A stretch of 64,000 nucleotides of DNA from Martinezella rhizogenes (GCF_027460065.1 NZ_JAPYZZ010000018.1:40895-104894), one strand, 5' to 3'. Positions 37,929-47,942 are shown, counted from the first letter of the stretch. Notes: generated from the letters alone by a model not told the origin. Program-made: numbers and translations.

Positions 37929-37945
37929 TTTCGAATTATTCTAAA
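37929..37945. promoter_or_regulatory. Irr-type iron control element (ICE) upstream of the suf operon
   Basis: The minus strand reads TTTAGAATAATTCGAAA, which agrees with the ICE consensus TTTAGAA-N3-TTCTAAA in 13 of 14 positions. It lies in the 211-base intergenic region between the desulfurase gene (minus) and an alpha/beta hydrolase (plus). In rhizobia, the iron regulator Irr binds such sites and controls suf genes. I cannot tell from the sequence whether it activates or represses here. Confidence 0.7.
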
Positions 37946-38033
37946 CTGCGTTCTAGAAAAGATGACACAGTTCGTCAAGTCTTCTCATCGGAAGAATGCG
38001 GTTCGGGAATGAAAAAACACGACCGGAGTACCA

Positions 38034-38711
38034 ATGCCCGAAGTCATCTTTAACGGCCCTGCGGGTCGCCTCGAAGGCCGTTATCAACCCTCCAAGGAAA
38101 AGAGCGCGCCGATAGCGATCATTCTTCATCCGCACCCGCAGTTTGGCGGCACGATGAACAACCAGATCGTCTATCAGCTGTTCTATCTTTTCCAGAAGCG
38201 CGGCTTCACGACGCTCCGGTTCAATTTCCGCTCCATCGGCCGCAGCCAGGGCGAGTTTGACCACGGTGCCGGCGAGCTTTCCGATGCCGCATCCGCGCTC
38301 GACTGGGTGCAGAGTCTGCATCCCGATTCGAAAAGTTGCTGGGTCGCCGGTTATTCCTTCGGCGCCTGGATCGGCATGCAGCTTCTGATGCGTCGTCCGG
38401 AAATCGAAGGTTTCATGTCGATTGCACCGCAGCCCAATACCTACGACTTCTCCTTCCTCGCTCCCTGCCCGTCGTCCGGCCTCATCATCAACGGTGATAG
38501 CGACAAGGTCGCGCCTGAAAAGGACGTGAACGGTCTGGTCGAAAAGCTGAAGACCCAAAAGGGCATCCTCATCACCCACCGCACGCTTCCCGGCGCCAAC
38601 CACTTCTTCAACGGCAAGGTGGATGAGCTGATGGGCGAATGCGAGGACTATCTCGACCGTCGCCTGAACGGTGAGCTTGTGCCGGAACCGGCGGCGAAGC
38701 GCATTCGGTGA
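38034..38711 (+). CDS. Alpha/beta hydrolase
   Basis: 225 residues. The start VIFNGPAGRLEGRYQPSKE and LHPHPQFGGTMNNQIV lead into the core of a serine hydrolase: nucleophile elbow GYSFG (about residues 106-110), an acidic residue in GDSDKVAPE and a histidine in PGANHFFNGK. The family includes the YpfH/YheT-like esterases; the substrate is unknown. It is divergent from the suf operon and probably a single gene, since a repeat element follows it. Confidence 0.87.
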   Translation: MPEVIFNGPAGRLEGRYQPSKEKSAPIAIILHPHPQFGGTMNNQIVYQLFYLFQKRGFTTLRFNFRSIGRSQGEFDHGAGELSDAASALDWVQSLHPDSKSCWVAGYSFGAWIGMQLLMRRPEIEGFMSIAPQPNTYDFSFLAPCPSSGLIINGDSDKVAPEKDVNGLVEKLKTQKGILITHRTLPGANHFFNGKVDELMGECEDYLDRRLNGELVPEPAAKRIR

Positions 38712-38762
38712 TTGGCCGCCCGGTATCCGGGCAGGCTTGATATCCCTACAATGGTCCCCGGC

Positions 38763-38938
38763 GGGCTTGGCTCACCCCCGCTGCCCTGCCGGGCATCTCC
38801 CCCTCAAGGGGGGAGATCAGCCAGACGCCTGCTCATCGCCCAAGCTTCTACGTTTAAGATGGCCGGAAGGTCGCCACGATTCGATCTCCCCCCTTGAGGG
38901 GGAGATGCCCGGCAGGGCAGAGGGGGGTAAGCCCCACC
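38763..38938. repeat. Long palindromic repeat element
   Basis: A perfect 38-base inverted repeat, arms 38781-38818 and 38883-38920, spaced by 64 bases. Each arm contains a shorter palindrome near ATCTCCCCCTCAAGGGGGGA. The outer flanks are also partly complementary (GGGCTTGGCTCACCCCC against GGGGGGTAAGCCCC). It is unlike the other repeat family in this window. Such elements are common in intergenic DNA of rhizobia. Confidence 0.8.
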
Positions 38939-38950
38939 CACCCTCGATCA

Positions 38951-40072
38951 CTACGCCCGCACAAAAACCCCACCCGTCACCGGCTCCTTCACGCCCGTCG
39001 TGCCGGGATAGGTCAGCGGCAGCCCCCTCATCGAACGCACCGCCAGATAGGCCCACGCCTCCGCCTCCATCGCCCCACCATCGAATCCCGCCTCTTCCGC
39101 CGCAATCACCCGCGCACCCGCCTTTGCTGCAAGCTCCGCAAATTCCGCCATGATCACGGGGTTGAGCCGCCCACCACCGCAAACCACATAGGTCTTCGCC
39201 GTTTCCGGCAAATAGCTCGCCGATTTCAGAATGGCAGCACCCGTCAGATGCGCCAGCGTCCGTGCCCCATCCGCCAAAGAAACCTCACCCTTTTTCGGCG
39301 GCACAAAATCACCGCGGTCCAGCGAGCGGCGGATATTGGCCGAGAAGAACGGGCTTTCCATATAACGCGCCACCAGCGAGCCAACGACGCTCCCGCCCGC
39401 CGCCGTCCTGCCGCCCTTGTCAAAGGCCTTGCCGGTATGCGCCTCGATCCACTGGTCGATCAACATGTTGCCGGGGCCGCTGTCGAAAGCGGCAAGCCGC
39501 CCCGCTTCACCGATATAAGTCAGATTGGAGATGCCGCCGATATTGACGAAAACAGCGGGCGTTTCGAACCCATCAGGCAGATTGGCGGAAAGCGCCATGT
39601 GATAGGCGGGAATGAGCGGCGCACCCTGCCCGCCATGCACCATGTCGTTGGCCCGCATGTCGTACACCACGTCGATGCCGGTCTCGGAGGCCAGCAGCGC
39701 GCCGTCGCCGATCTGTACGGTCAGTGCCTCATCCGGCCGGTGCAGCACCGTCTGCCCATGAAACCCGATGACATCGATATCACCGGGCAGAAGCCGGTGA
39801 CGATGGAGAAAGGATTTCACCGCCGCCGCATGGGCAAGCGTCAACTTGCGCTCGGCCTCGCCCAGATCACCCGGACGCTCACGCCGTTCGCGGATGGATT
39901 TGGCTGTCGTGAGCGCCTTCTGCCAGACGGCGCGCAGACCGGGATCATAGGGGAAATAACCGCTCGGCCCGTGTCGCACCACGCTTTCGCCATCGGTGCG
40001 CAACAGGGCGATATCGATGCCGTCCATCGATGTGCCGCTCATCAGCCCGATCGCCGTTTTGATCTCGCCCAC
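38951..40072 (-). CDS. anmK: Anhydro-N-acetylmuramic acid kinase
   Basis: 373 residues, the usual length. It opens and phosphorylates 1,6-anhydroMurNAc to MurNAc-6-phosphate during peptidoglycan recycling. The sugar-kinase phosphate motif [14 protein letters not shown] lies at residues about 13-26; [15 protein letters not shown] ([15 protein letters not shown]), [14 protein letters not shown] and the [11 protein letters not shown] end pattern complete the family signature. Divergent from tyrS across 148 bases. Confidence 0.95.
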   Translation of the reverse strand: MGEIKTAIGLMSGTSMDGIDIALLRTDGESVVRHGPSGYFPYDPGLRAVWQKALTTAKSIRERRERPGDLGEAERKLTLAHAAAVKSFLHRHRLLPGDIDVIGFHGQTVLHRPDEALTVQIGDGALLASETGIDVVYDMRANDMVHGGQGAPLIPAYHMALSANLPDGFETPAVFVNIGGISNLTYIGEAGRLAAFDSGPGNMLIDQWIEAHTGKAFDKGGRTAAGGSVVGSLVARYMESPFFSANIRRSLDRGDFVPPKKGEVSLADGARTLAHLTGAAILKSASYLPETAKTYVVCGGGRLNPVIMAEFAELAAKAGARVIAAEEAGFDGGAMEAEAWAYLAVRSMRGLPLTYPGTTGVKEPVTGGVFVRA

Positions 40073-40220
40073 GCGCCGCTCCCTTGCAATATCGAATCAT
40101 GATGACGTGAATCCCGATATTCATGGCCGAAACGGGTGCACATTTCAAAAAACAATGATAAAGCCCCGGCGTTCATTGGCTTTCAATGACGGAAAAGATC
40201 AAACCAGAAAGTAAAAGGTT

Positions 40221-41474
40221 ATGTCCAGGTTCAAGTCCGATTTCCTCCGCACGCTCGATGAGCGCGGCTTCATTCACCAGATCTCCGATGAGGCAGGTCT
40301 CGACGAACTGTTCGCCAAGGAAACCGTGACCGCCTATATCGGCTATGACCCGACGGCTTCCAGTTTGCATGTCGGCCACCTCACCCAGATCATGATGCTG
40401 CACTGGATGCAGAAGACCGGCCACCAGCCGATCTCCCTGATGGGCGGCGGCACCGGCATGGTCGGCGATCCCTCCTTCAAGGAAGAGGCCCGCAAGCTGA
40501 TGACGATCGACATGATCGAGGACAATATCACCTCGCTCAAGCATGTCTTCGCCAACTACCTCGATTATGACCGCGCCAATAATCCCGCGCTGATGATCAA
40601 CAATGCAGACTGGCTGCGTGGTCTGAACTACCTCGAATTCCTGCGCGATGTCGGCCGCCACTTCTCGGTCAACCGCATGCTGTCCTTCGACAGCGTGAAG
40701 ACACGCCTCGACCGCGAGCAGTCGCTGTCCTTCCTCGAATTCAACTACATGATCCTGCAGGCCTACGACTACGTGGAACTGAACCAGCGCACCGGCTGCC
40801 GGCTGCAGATGGGCGGTTCGGACCAGTGGGGCAACATCATCAACGGCATCGACCTCGGTCACCGCATGGGGACACCGCAGCTTTACGCGCTGACCTCGCC
40901 GCTTCTGACCACCTCTTCGGGTGCGAAGATGGGCAAGTCGGCATCCGGTGCCGTGTGGCTGAACAAGGACCTGCTGCCGGTCTATGATTTCTGGCAATAC
41001 TGGCGCAACACCGAAGATGCTGATGTTGTGCGTTTCGCCAAGCTCTTCACCACCCTGCCGATGGATGAGATCGCCCGCATTGCCGCGCTTGGCGGATCGG
41101 AAATCAACGAAGCGAAGAAGATCCTTGCAACGGAAGTGACAGCGATCCTGCATGGCCGCGCTGCAGCGGAAGAAGCAGCGGAAACGGCACGCAAGACTTT
41201 CGAGGAAGGCGCGCTGGCTGAAAACCTGCCCTCCATCGAGGTCCCGGCATCCGAACTCGAAGCCGGCGTCGGCGTCCTCTCCCTCATCGTGCGCGCCGGC
41301 CTTGCTGGTTCGAACGGCGAAGCCCGCCGCCATGTTCAGGGCGGCGCAGTGAAGATCAACGATCAGGGCGTTTCCGATGAGCGCCAGATGATCGGCACCG
41401 GCGAAGTGACCGGCGATGGCGTCATCAAGCTGTCGGTCGGCAAGAAGAAGCACGTTCTGGTTCGCCCGGCGTAA
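40221..41474 (+). CDS. tyrS: Tyrosyl-tRNA synthetase
   Basis: 417 residues. A class I synthetase: HIGH-like motif in [14 protein letters not shown] (about residues 39-52) and KMSKS-like motif [15 protein letters not shown] (about residues 231-245). The C-terminal S4 RNA-binding domain ends with [18 protein letters not shown]. It attaches tyrosine to its tRNA. It is followed by a terminator and convergent with the AsmA-like gene. Confidence 0.97.
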   Translation: MSRFKSDFLRTLDERGFIHQISDEAGLDELFAKETVTAYIGYDPTASSLHVGHLTQIMMLHWMQKTGHQPISLMGGGTGMVGDPSFKEEARKLMTIDMIEDNITSLKHVFANYLDYDRANNPALMINNADWLRGLNYLEFLRDVGRHFSVNRMLSFDSVKTRLDREQSLSFLEFNYMILQAYDYVELNQRTGCRLQMGGSDQWGNIINGIDLGHRMGTPQLYALTSPLLTTSSGAKMGKSASGAVWLNKDLLPVYDFWQYWRNTEDADVVRFAKLFTTLPMDEIARIAALGGSEINEAKKILATEVTAILHGRAAAEEAAETARKTFEEGALAENLPSIEVPASELEAGVGVLSLIVRAGLAGSNGEARRHVQGGAVKINDQGVSDERQMIGTGEVTGDGVIKLSVGKKKHVLVRPA

Positions 41475-41496
41475 AACCAGCGCCAAACCTTGCATC

Positions 41497-41522
41497 AAGG
41501 GCCGCGAAAGCGGCCCTTTTTA
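41497..41522 (+). terminator. Rho-independent terminator after tyrS
   Basis: A 9-bp stem (AAGGGCCGC/GCGGCCCTT) closed by a GAAA tetraloop and followed by TTTTATT. The T-run overlaps the stop codon of the convergent AsmA-like gene. Confidence 0.9.
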
Positions 41523-44500
41523 TTGGAACTCGAAAATCTGCCTGAAGACACCGGGCGCAATCAGCGACAGCGGGTTGATCGTCAGTTTCGGCTGGTCCGT
41601 CTGGCCTGATAGTTTGAAGGTGATGCCGAGCAGGCCGCGGTCGCGGCCGTTGCCGAGGAAGATGCCGATGAAGGGCAACTCGCCGAACAACCGATTCAGC
41701 CCGTAGGCGGGCATGAAGGTGCCTGTCATCTCCATACGGCCACTCTGATCCTTTAGCAGTCCCTGGAATGTCGCGCCGATCTGTTCACCGCGCACCACGC
41801 CGTTTTCCACCGCCACAGAACCATTGACGTAAACCACCCGGGCAAAACCGCGCTGGAATTTCTCCGAGCTGACATCGATATTGCGGCGCACCGCATTGTT
41901 GAGGCTTCTGCCGTCCTCTCCCGTCGGCGTGGCGACAATGTCCTGGAGCTTGGCTTCGTTGACGACGGCGAAATTGCGCAGGTCGAGCGAGCCGCTCCAG
42001 TCGCTGCCATTCGAGGTTGTCAGCGCCAGATTGAGAAGGCCACCGCGAATACGGCTGTAGATATTGGCGAAACGGGCAAGAGAGCCCGCATCGCTGCTGG
42101 TCAGCGTTACGGTTCCAGTCGCGCCGCGATTGACGGTCTGCGCAACAACCGCCTGGCCATTGCCGGTGACGCCGCGCACGTCGATCGAGCGCACCTTGCC
42201 GTCCCGCACGCTGACATCGGCATTGACGTTGGCAAGCACCTCGTCGTTGAAACCGTACACCTTGTCGAACTGCGCCTTGACCGAAAGCGTGGGCTGCGAA
42301 CGGGATGCGCCGTCGCCACCGCTCGAAGGGCTGCGCAGCTTCGAGATGAAGGGCCTGAGATCGGCGGATTTCCCCGACGCATTGACGATGTAGCCGTTCT
42401 TGGACGCGGCGACCGAAACGGCATAATTGTCGGACGGCGAGAGTTTAACGCGGCTAAGATCGGCGGAAATCAGGCCGTTCTTGCTGAAGGTGATATCACC
42501 GGCGGCACCGAAACCGTCGCCATCGAGGGAGAAGTCGCTAACCGTCGTGCGCCCGTCCGCCACTTGCATGGTGAAGGCGGCGCTGGCGGGAATGCCGATG
42601 CCCTTGCTCCAGCCGAGCCCGGGCAGGATGATCGATGCCTTGGTGAGATCGAGCTTGATGTCCTGGCTTTTTGGATCGGCGCCGTCGATTTCGATCGCCG
42701 TCGTACCGCCGAGGACCGTGGAGAGTTCAGGTGCGAGCTTGGCGACCTGCGTCTCGTTCAAGGTGGCCTTCAGGGACAGGGTGGGAGCGACATTGCTGTT
42801 CTTGCGCACCGGCTCCGTCATCACGATATCCATCGGCACGTCGTCCACCCGGCCCTTGCCCTCCAGTTTGAGCTGGTGGTCGTTCAGCGACATGAAGCCG
42901 TCAAGCGCAGTCACCTTGTGGCCGGCAAAGGGTTTGGTCAGTGCCAGGTTCTTCAGGTCGAGATCGGCTGTCCACACCGGCGGCGGCGGGTTCTGGCTGG
43001 AAAGCATGCCAACAGTCAGCTTCGCATTGGCCCTCACGTCGCCGGTGAAATCCTCCGGCTTGAACTGCGTATCCTTGAGCGCATTGATGGGTTTGAGCGT
43101 CGCAAGCTCCGCCACGGCATCGGCCGCACCGGACACGTTCAGCTCGAGATTTCCGAGCAAAGGCTTCTCATACACATCTGAAATGAGGAAGCGGCTGTCC
43201 TCCAGCGAAAGCGTCCGGTTGGACGGGAAATAGGACGTCGCCTGCTTGATATCGACGGCCATCTTGCCGCCGACGAGGTCGAAATGCGCATCGACATCCC
43301 GCAGCGGCGGAATGTCGCCTGTCGTGTTGAGGCGCGTATCGTCGATGTCGAAGCGGATCTGCATTTCGCTTTCGCCAAGCACCAGCGGGCAGCCCGGGCC
43401 GCACATCCGTCCCTGCGGAATGAAGATCGCGATTGACCCATTGGTGACGGTGCCGCCGTAGAGATTAGAGACCACCCAGTCACGCGGCTTGTGCGCCATC
43501 CAGAACGGCCAGAGCTGCTTGACGGCCGTCGCCTCCATCTTCGGAATCTGGCCGCCGAAGCTGATTTCCGGCGAACCCTGTCCAAACCGGATTTTCAGCG
43601 ATCCCGCCATGTCTCCGAGCGGGCCGCTGACGTAAAGGGAGGGAACGTCGAGCTGCTTCGTGGCCGTCGTAAAATGACCGTCCGCTTTCAGGTTGAAAGG
43701 AACGGGTGCCTCGCCGGAGGCTTCGGAGGAAGCGACGCCATTGTCTACTCTCAGTGAAAGGCCGAAGCCCTCTTCCGTATCGCTGATTTCACCGTTGACG
43801 GGGATAATCGTCCGCCCGAGTTCCACCCGCGAATTGTCGATGACCAGGCTGTTTTTCGCAAAATCATAACGCACATGCACGGTGCCGGTCGTGAACGGCT
43901 GGGCCTCGCCACCAATCATCAGCGTTCCATTGCCAAGGCCGAGCGAAACGTCCAGCCGCGGCTCCTGCGCCGCCGTGGCACGCCGGGCGACGATATTGAC
44001 GCCAGTCTTGACATTCAGGCCTTCATGGAGATTTCCGTCGGGATCGAATTTCTCCAGGAACGGGCCGATATCGAAACCATCGATGCGGGCGTCAAAACCG
44101 TCGATCACACCACCTGTGCCGGAGGTTCTGAGCGACACGCTGGCGATTTCCCCGTTAAACAGCGTTTCTCCATCGAGCGTATATCCACCCTGCTGATCCG
44201 GTGTCAGCGACAGCTCCCGCACCTCGATGGTGCGCGGCTTGCCCTGTTCATTGGGCGGCAGGTGAACCGAAACGCTGGAAATATCGATTTCCTCGGTACC
44301 GCTGCTCAGAAAAGCCTGGGCAAGCTTGTCAAGTTGCCCGAAGGCCGCCTGCAATTGCTGCGGCACGGCGTCGAGCTTGATGCTGGCGAGATCGAAACCG
44401 TTGCCCTTCGGCAAAAGCGCCGTATCGAGTTCCATGCCGTCTGCTTCGAGGCTCTGTACCGACACATGGCCGGCCAGAAGCGCCAGCGGATCGAGCGCCA

Positions 44501-44903
44501 TGCCGATTGCCCGCGCCCGGCTCAGATGCTGGCCGGATTCCTTCTCGATAATATCCACATCCTCAGCCACCAGCGCCAGCCGCAGCCCGGTGGAGAACCG
44601 GATCGCCGAGGAGCCGATCCGCGCGCTGTAATGGGGTCCGAGCGCCTTTTCCAGCGCCTGCTGGGCCTGGCTCGAAAGCGTCTTGTCGATGGAGCCGGTC
44701 TCGACCGATACGATAATGCCGCCGATGGACAGGAAGGCCAGCACGAAAAGGGCGGCGAAAATCTTGCAGAAAGCGCGCGCCATGGAGCGCGGCGGCGGGC
44801 AATGCACGATGATCGGGTCTTCGGCCTGCGCCGAAGGAAGCTCGTGCAGCGCAATCATATCGCGCTTGCCGAACGTAACCTTTTCACCCCTTATTTCAGC
44901 CAT
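41520..44903 (-). CDS. Giant AsmA/YhdP-like envelope protein
   Basis: 1127 residues. A membrane anchor (about residues 40-66, ARAFCKIFAALFVLAFLSIGG) is followed by a very long periplasmic part of repeated beta strands of the AsmA/DUF3971 type. The C-terminal region, with FQGLLKDQSGRMEMTGTFMPA, GLNRLFGELPFIGIFLGN and the end SPGVFRQIFEFQ-like, is diagnostic of the YhdP/AsmA-like group. Relatives (YhdP, TamB) bridge the inner and outer membrane and move phospholipids. The gene ends tail to tail with tyrS; about 235 bases, including a hairpin, separate it from the divergent bcp gene. Confidence 0.9.
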   Translation of the reverse strand: MAEIRGEKVTFGKRDMIALHELPSAQAEDPIIVHCPPPRSMARAFCKIFAALFVLAFLSIGGIIVSVETGSIDKTLSSQAQQALEKALGPHYSARIGSSAIRFSTGLRLALVAEDVDIIEKESGQHLSRARAIGMALDPLALLAGHVSVQSLEADGMELDTALLPKGNGFDLASIKLDAVPQQLQAAFGQLDKLAQAFLSSGTEEIDISSVSVHLPPNEQGKPRTIEVRELSLTPDQQGGYTLDGETLFNGEIASVSLRTSGTGGVIDGFDARIDGFDIGPFLEKFDPDGNLHEGLNVKTGVNIVARRATAAQEPRLDVSLGLGNGTLMIGGEAQPFTTGTVHVRYDFAKNSLVIDNSRVELGRTIIPVNGEISDTEEGFGLSLRVDNGVASSEASGEAPVPFNLKADGHFTTATKQLDVPSLYVSGPLGDMAGSLKIRFGQGSPEISFGGQIPKMEATAVKQLWPFWMAHKPRDWVVSNLYGGTVTNGSIAIFIPQGRMCGPGCPLVLGESEMQIRFDIDDTRLNTTGDIPPLRDVDAHFDLVGGKMAVDIKQATSYFPSNRTLSLEDSRFLISDVYEKPLLGNLELNVSGAADAVAELATLKPINALKDTQFKPEDFTGDVRANAKLTVGMLSSQNPPPPVWTADLDLKNLALTKPFAGHKVTALDGFMSLNDHQLKLEGKGRVDDVPMDIVMTEPVRKNSNVAPTLSLKATLNETQVAKLAPELSTVLGGTTAIEIDGADPKSQDIKLDLTKASIILPGLGWSKGIGIPASAAFTMQVADGRTTVSDFSLDGDGFGAAGDITFSKNGLISADLSRVKLSPSDNYAVSVAASKNGYIVNASGKSADLRPFISKLRSPSSGGDGASRSQPTLSVKAQFDKVYGFNDEVLANVNADVSVRDGKVRSIDVRGVTGNGQAVVAQTVNRGATGTVTLTSSDAGSLARFANIYSRIRGGLLNLALTTSNGSDWSGSLDLRNFAVVNEAKLQDIVATPTGEDGRSLNNAVRRNIDVSSEKFQRGFARVVYVNGSVAVENGVVRGEQIGATFQGLLKDQSGRMEMTGTFMPAYGLNRLFGELPFIGIFLGNGRDRGLLGITFKLSGQTDQPKLTINPLSLIAPGVFRQIFEFQ

Positions 44904-45010
44904 ACGCCCGTGTTTGCCCTTGGATAGCTTCTGTTTCGCCGCAACACCGGAGCGGAATGGCGAAAAGTGTAAGCGGTTTTAGTCTGGAATCCCGCTCTAA
45001 TTGTTTAATT

Positions 45011-45065
45011 CAGATCACGATTCAGATTTCAGACCTAATCTCCCGGAAATCTGAATCATGATCTG
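45011..45065. repeat. Twenty-base inverted repeat between AsmA-like and bcp genes
   Basis: Arms 45011-45030 and 45046-45065, 19 of 20 positions complementary, with a 15-base spacer. It lies in the divergent intergenic region, 73 bases before the bcp start and about 110 bases before the AsmA-like start. Could be an operator or a cruciform; no poly-T follows. Confidence 0.7.
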
Positions 45066-45138
45066 GACGACGCGCGGTTTCGCTATATATCGAATGTGGC
45101 GACTTTCCCTCAACATACCGGCGAAAGAAAGGTAGATT

Positions 45139-45606
45139 ATGACTGACCTGACGATTGGCAGCCCCGCCCCCGACTTCACCTTGCCCCGTAATGGTGAAGG
45201 GACGGTGACATTGTCGAAACTGCAAGGCAAGGCCGTCATCCTCTATTTCTACCCCAAGGACGACACATCCGGCTGCACCGTCGAAGCGATCGACTTCAGC
45301 GCGCTCGGCGGACAATTCGAGGCCACCAATGCCGTCGTCATCGGCATTTCGCCCGACAGCGTCAAAAGCCACGACAAGTTTGCGGCAAAACATTCCCTTT
45401 CCGTCATGCTCGCTTCCGACGAAGAGAGGAAGGTTCTGGAAGCCTATGGCGTCTGGAAGGAAAAAAGCATGTACGGGAAAAAATACATGGGCGTCGAACG
45501 CACGACGGTCCTTATTGCCCCGGATGGCAAGATCGCCGAAATCTGGAACAAGGTGAAGGTCGCAGGTCACGCGCAGGGCGTTCTCGAGGCCGCCAAAAAG
45601 CTCTGA
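45139..45606 (+). CDS. bcp: Thioredoxin-dependent peroxiredoxin (Bcp/PrxQ), one-cysteine type
   Basis: 155 residues with the thioredoxin fold. The peroxidatic cysteine is Cys46 in DDTSGCTVEA. Position 51, where many Bcp proteins carry the resolving cysteine, is isoleucine, and no other cysteine is present anywhere in the protein. It reduces hydrogen peroxide or organic hydroperoxides. The lack of a resolving cysteine suggests that an external thiol completes the cycle. The DUF455 gene follows after 16 bases. Confidence 0.93.
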   Translation: MTDLTIGSPAPDFTLPRNGEGTVTLSKLQGKAVILYFYPKDDTSGCTVEAIDFSALGGQFEATNAVVIGISPDSVKSHDKFAAKHSLSVMLASDEERKVLEAYGVWKEKSMYGKKYMGVERTTVLIAPDGKIAEIWNKVKVAGHAQGVLEAAKKL

Positions 45607-45622
45607 GGGCCATCCAGCCGTG

Positions 45623-46444
45623 ATGCTCCCGACCAAAATCATCTCCCTGCGCGGCGGCGCCACGGAAGCGATCGCCAGTGCCGATCTCGATCGAAAGACC
45701 GAACTCGCGCAGGAAACCGCAACGCGCTGGTTCGAACGCCGGCTGTCATTGCGCTCGCCGCTCGATCCACCCCTGCCCGAGCGGCCGGGCAGGCCCGGGA
45801 AGCCGGAACTCGTTCCGCCGACCGCGGTGGAGCGGCGTTCGCTGCACAACGTCAAGGGCCGCATCGCCCTGTTGCACGCCATCGCGCATATCGAACTCAA
45901 TGCCGTCGATCTCGCGCTCGATATCGTCGCCCGTTATGCCAGCGAGCCGGTGCCCCATTCCTTTTTCGATGGCTGGATGCAGGTCGCCTTCGAGGAAGCG
46001 AAGCACTTCCGGCTGGTTCGGGACCGGCTGCGAAGCCTCGGGGCCGATTATGGTGACCTGCCCGCCCATGACGGGCTCTGGCAGGCTGCGCATTCCACCC
46101 GCAACGATCTGACCGCGCGGCTCGCCGTCGTGCCGCTCATTCTGGAGGCGCGCGGGCTGGATGTCACCCCTTCCCTGCAGGCCAAGATGCGCGAGACCGG
46201 CGATCTCGAAAGTGCCGCGGTTCTCGATGTCATCTATAATGACGAAAAGGGTCATGTCGCCATCGGCGCCAAATGGTTCCGGTTCCTCTGCGCGCGTGAA
46301 AAGAAGGACCCGGCCGCAACCTTCAGGCAGCTGGTGCGCGCCAATTTCCGCGGCCCACTGAAACCGCCCTTCAACGATCTCGCCCGTGCCGAAGCCGGCC
46401 TGACACCCTCCTTCTACCGCTCACTCACATCCGTCAGCCAATAG
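45623..46444 (+). CDS. DUF455 ferritin-like protein
   Basis: 273 residues. The four-helix ferritin-like fold is indicated by the metal-binding motifs HAIAHIELNAVDLALD, FEEAKHFRLVR and YNDEKGHVAIG. DUF455 proteins probably bind two iron or manganese ions and act as oxidases or hydroxylases, on an unknown substrate. It starts right after bcp, so the two may share a transcript and perhaps an oxidative-stress role. The start is either ATG 45623 or the GTG one codon earlier. Confidence 0.88.
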   Translation: MLPTKIISLRGGATEAIASADLDRKTELAQETATRWFERRLSLRSPLDPPLPERPGRPGKPELVPPTAVERRSLHNVKGRIALLHAIAHIELNAVDLALDIVARYASEPVPHSFFDGWMQVAFEEAKHFRLVRDRLRSLGADYGDLPAHDGLWQAAHSTRNDLTARLAVVPLILEARGLDVTPSLQAKMRETGDLESAAVLDVIYNDEKGHVAIGAKWFRFLCAREKKDPAATFRQLVRANFRGPLKPPFNDLARAEAGLTPSFYRSLTSVSQ

Positions 46445-46528
46445 CCGACAACGCCCTTCCGGCAAAACTTCGTTAACCTTAACGAATTATGATTTCGCTT
46501 AAGAAATCGGCCAGTCCGGAGAGAGATT

Positions 46529-47827
46529 GTGACTGATACGGCGGAAAATCGGGTATTCGGCAAGAAGCGCGAGCCACATGTGCTCATTCTCGCGCGCGGC
46601 GAAAACGTGCGGCACATGACCATCCGGCCATGGATGGCGGCGCTTGCCGGCTGCACGATCGGCCTGTTTTCGCTCGGTTATCTCGGTGCCACCAGCTATC
46701 TCATCCTGCGCGACGACCTGATCGGCGCGACCATGGCGCGCCAGACCCGCATGCAGAACGACTATGAAGATCGCATCGCGGCGCTCAGAGCCCAGGTGGA
46801 CCGCGTCACCTCCCGACAATTGCTCGATCAGCAGGTCGTTGAAAAGAAAGTAGAAAAACTGCTGGAACAGCAGGCAGCGCTGACCTCGCGCCACGGGCGC
46901 ATGAGCGAGCTTCTGGAGCGCGCCGAAAATTCCGGCATCGCAGCCACCGCCCCGGCCGCCCCCTCCTCCCTTTCGAACGCCATGGTGCCGGAAAAACGCG
47001 CGGATCTCTCCGGCGGCCTTTCCGCCATCGAAAAGCTGATGGCGCCGAAGCCGCAGGCGGAAAAAGCCACCGCTGCCGACAGACGGGCCGCCTATGTGCC
47101 TGAATCCGGCGAAACACCTTCGGACCGGGCAGACCGGGTTTTCTCCAAGGTCACGCTGTCGCTGAAGGATATCGAACGCCAGCAGATATCGCGCATCGCC
47201 AGGCTGACCAGCGACGCCGAGGACAAGGCAAGCGCCATGCAGGACATCATCCGGCAGGCGGGCCTGAAGATTGAGGAAAACGGCACCGACGATGTCGGCG
47301 GCCCCTATGCAGCCCCTGAGCGCGGTGAAACCGACCCGTTCAACCTGTCGCTCACCAATCTCGACAATGCGCTGAACCGGCTTGATGTCGTCAAGGAAAG
47401 CGCGACTGCCCTGCCCTTCGGCAACCCTGCCCCCGGCCGGGCGATCACCAGCCGATTCGGCAACCGGATGGACCCGTTTCTCGGACGTCCCGCTTTGCAT
47501 ACCGGCATCGATTTTCGCGCTGAAACCGGCGCGGACGTCAAATCCACCGGCGCCGGCAAGGTGACGGTGGCGGAAAACTCCGGTGGTTACGGCAATATGG
47601 TCGAGATCGATCACGGTCAGGGCGTCTCCACCCGATTCGGCCATCTCTCAGCCATCCTCGTCCGGGCTGGCGACCGGGTGGAAGCAGGCGACGTCATCGG
47701 CCGCGCCGGCAGCACCGGCCGCTCCACCGGCCCGCATGTGCATTACGAAGTGCGGCGCAACGATACGCCGGTCGACCCCATGCGCTACCTGATCGCCGGG
47801 GCGGAGCTGAAAACCTATCTGAAATAG
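46529..47827 (+). CDS. M23-family metallopeptidase (LytM-type) with coiled coil
   Basis: 432 residues. One membrane segment (about residues 35-60) is followed by a periplasmic coiled coil (about 75-135) and a C-terminal LytM domain with the zinc ligands HTGIDFRAE (H-x3-D) and the HVHYEV motif (HxH), plus GPHVHYE. It should cleave peptidoglycan cross-bridges or activate amidases. NlpD/EnvC-type activators lack the zinc ligands, but here they are intact, so it is likely catalytically active. It stands alone, with its own start. Confidence 0.9.
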   Translation: MTDTAENRVFGKKREPHVLILARGENVRHMTIRPWMAALAGCTIGLFSLGYLGATSYLILRDDLIGATMARQTRMQNDYEDRIAALRAQVDRVTSRQLLDQQVVEKKVEKLLEQQAALTSRHGRMSELLERAENSGIAATAPAAPSSLSNAMVPEKRADLSGGLSAIEKLMAPKPQAEKATAADRRAAYVPESGETPSDRADRVFSKVTLSLKDIERQQISRIARLTSDAEDKASAMQDIIRQAGLKIEENGTDDVGGPYAAPERGETDPFNLSLTNLDNALNRLDVVKESATALPFGNPAPGRAITSRFGNRMDPFLGRPALHTGIDFRAETGADVKSTGAGKVTVAENSGGYGNMVEIDHGQGVSTRFGHLSAILVRAGDRVEAGDVIGRAGSTGRSTGPHVHYEVRRNDTPVDPMRYLIAGAELKTYLK

Positions 47828-47942
47828 CAGGCCGATTTTAACGCTTCTTTTGCTCTTTTTACGATAAATCGCACAAATTCACGACCAAGGCTCAAAAGCC
47901 CCGCCCGGAGCATCACGTTTCGCGCGCTATTCCCGTTGTTTC

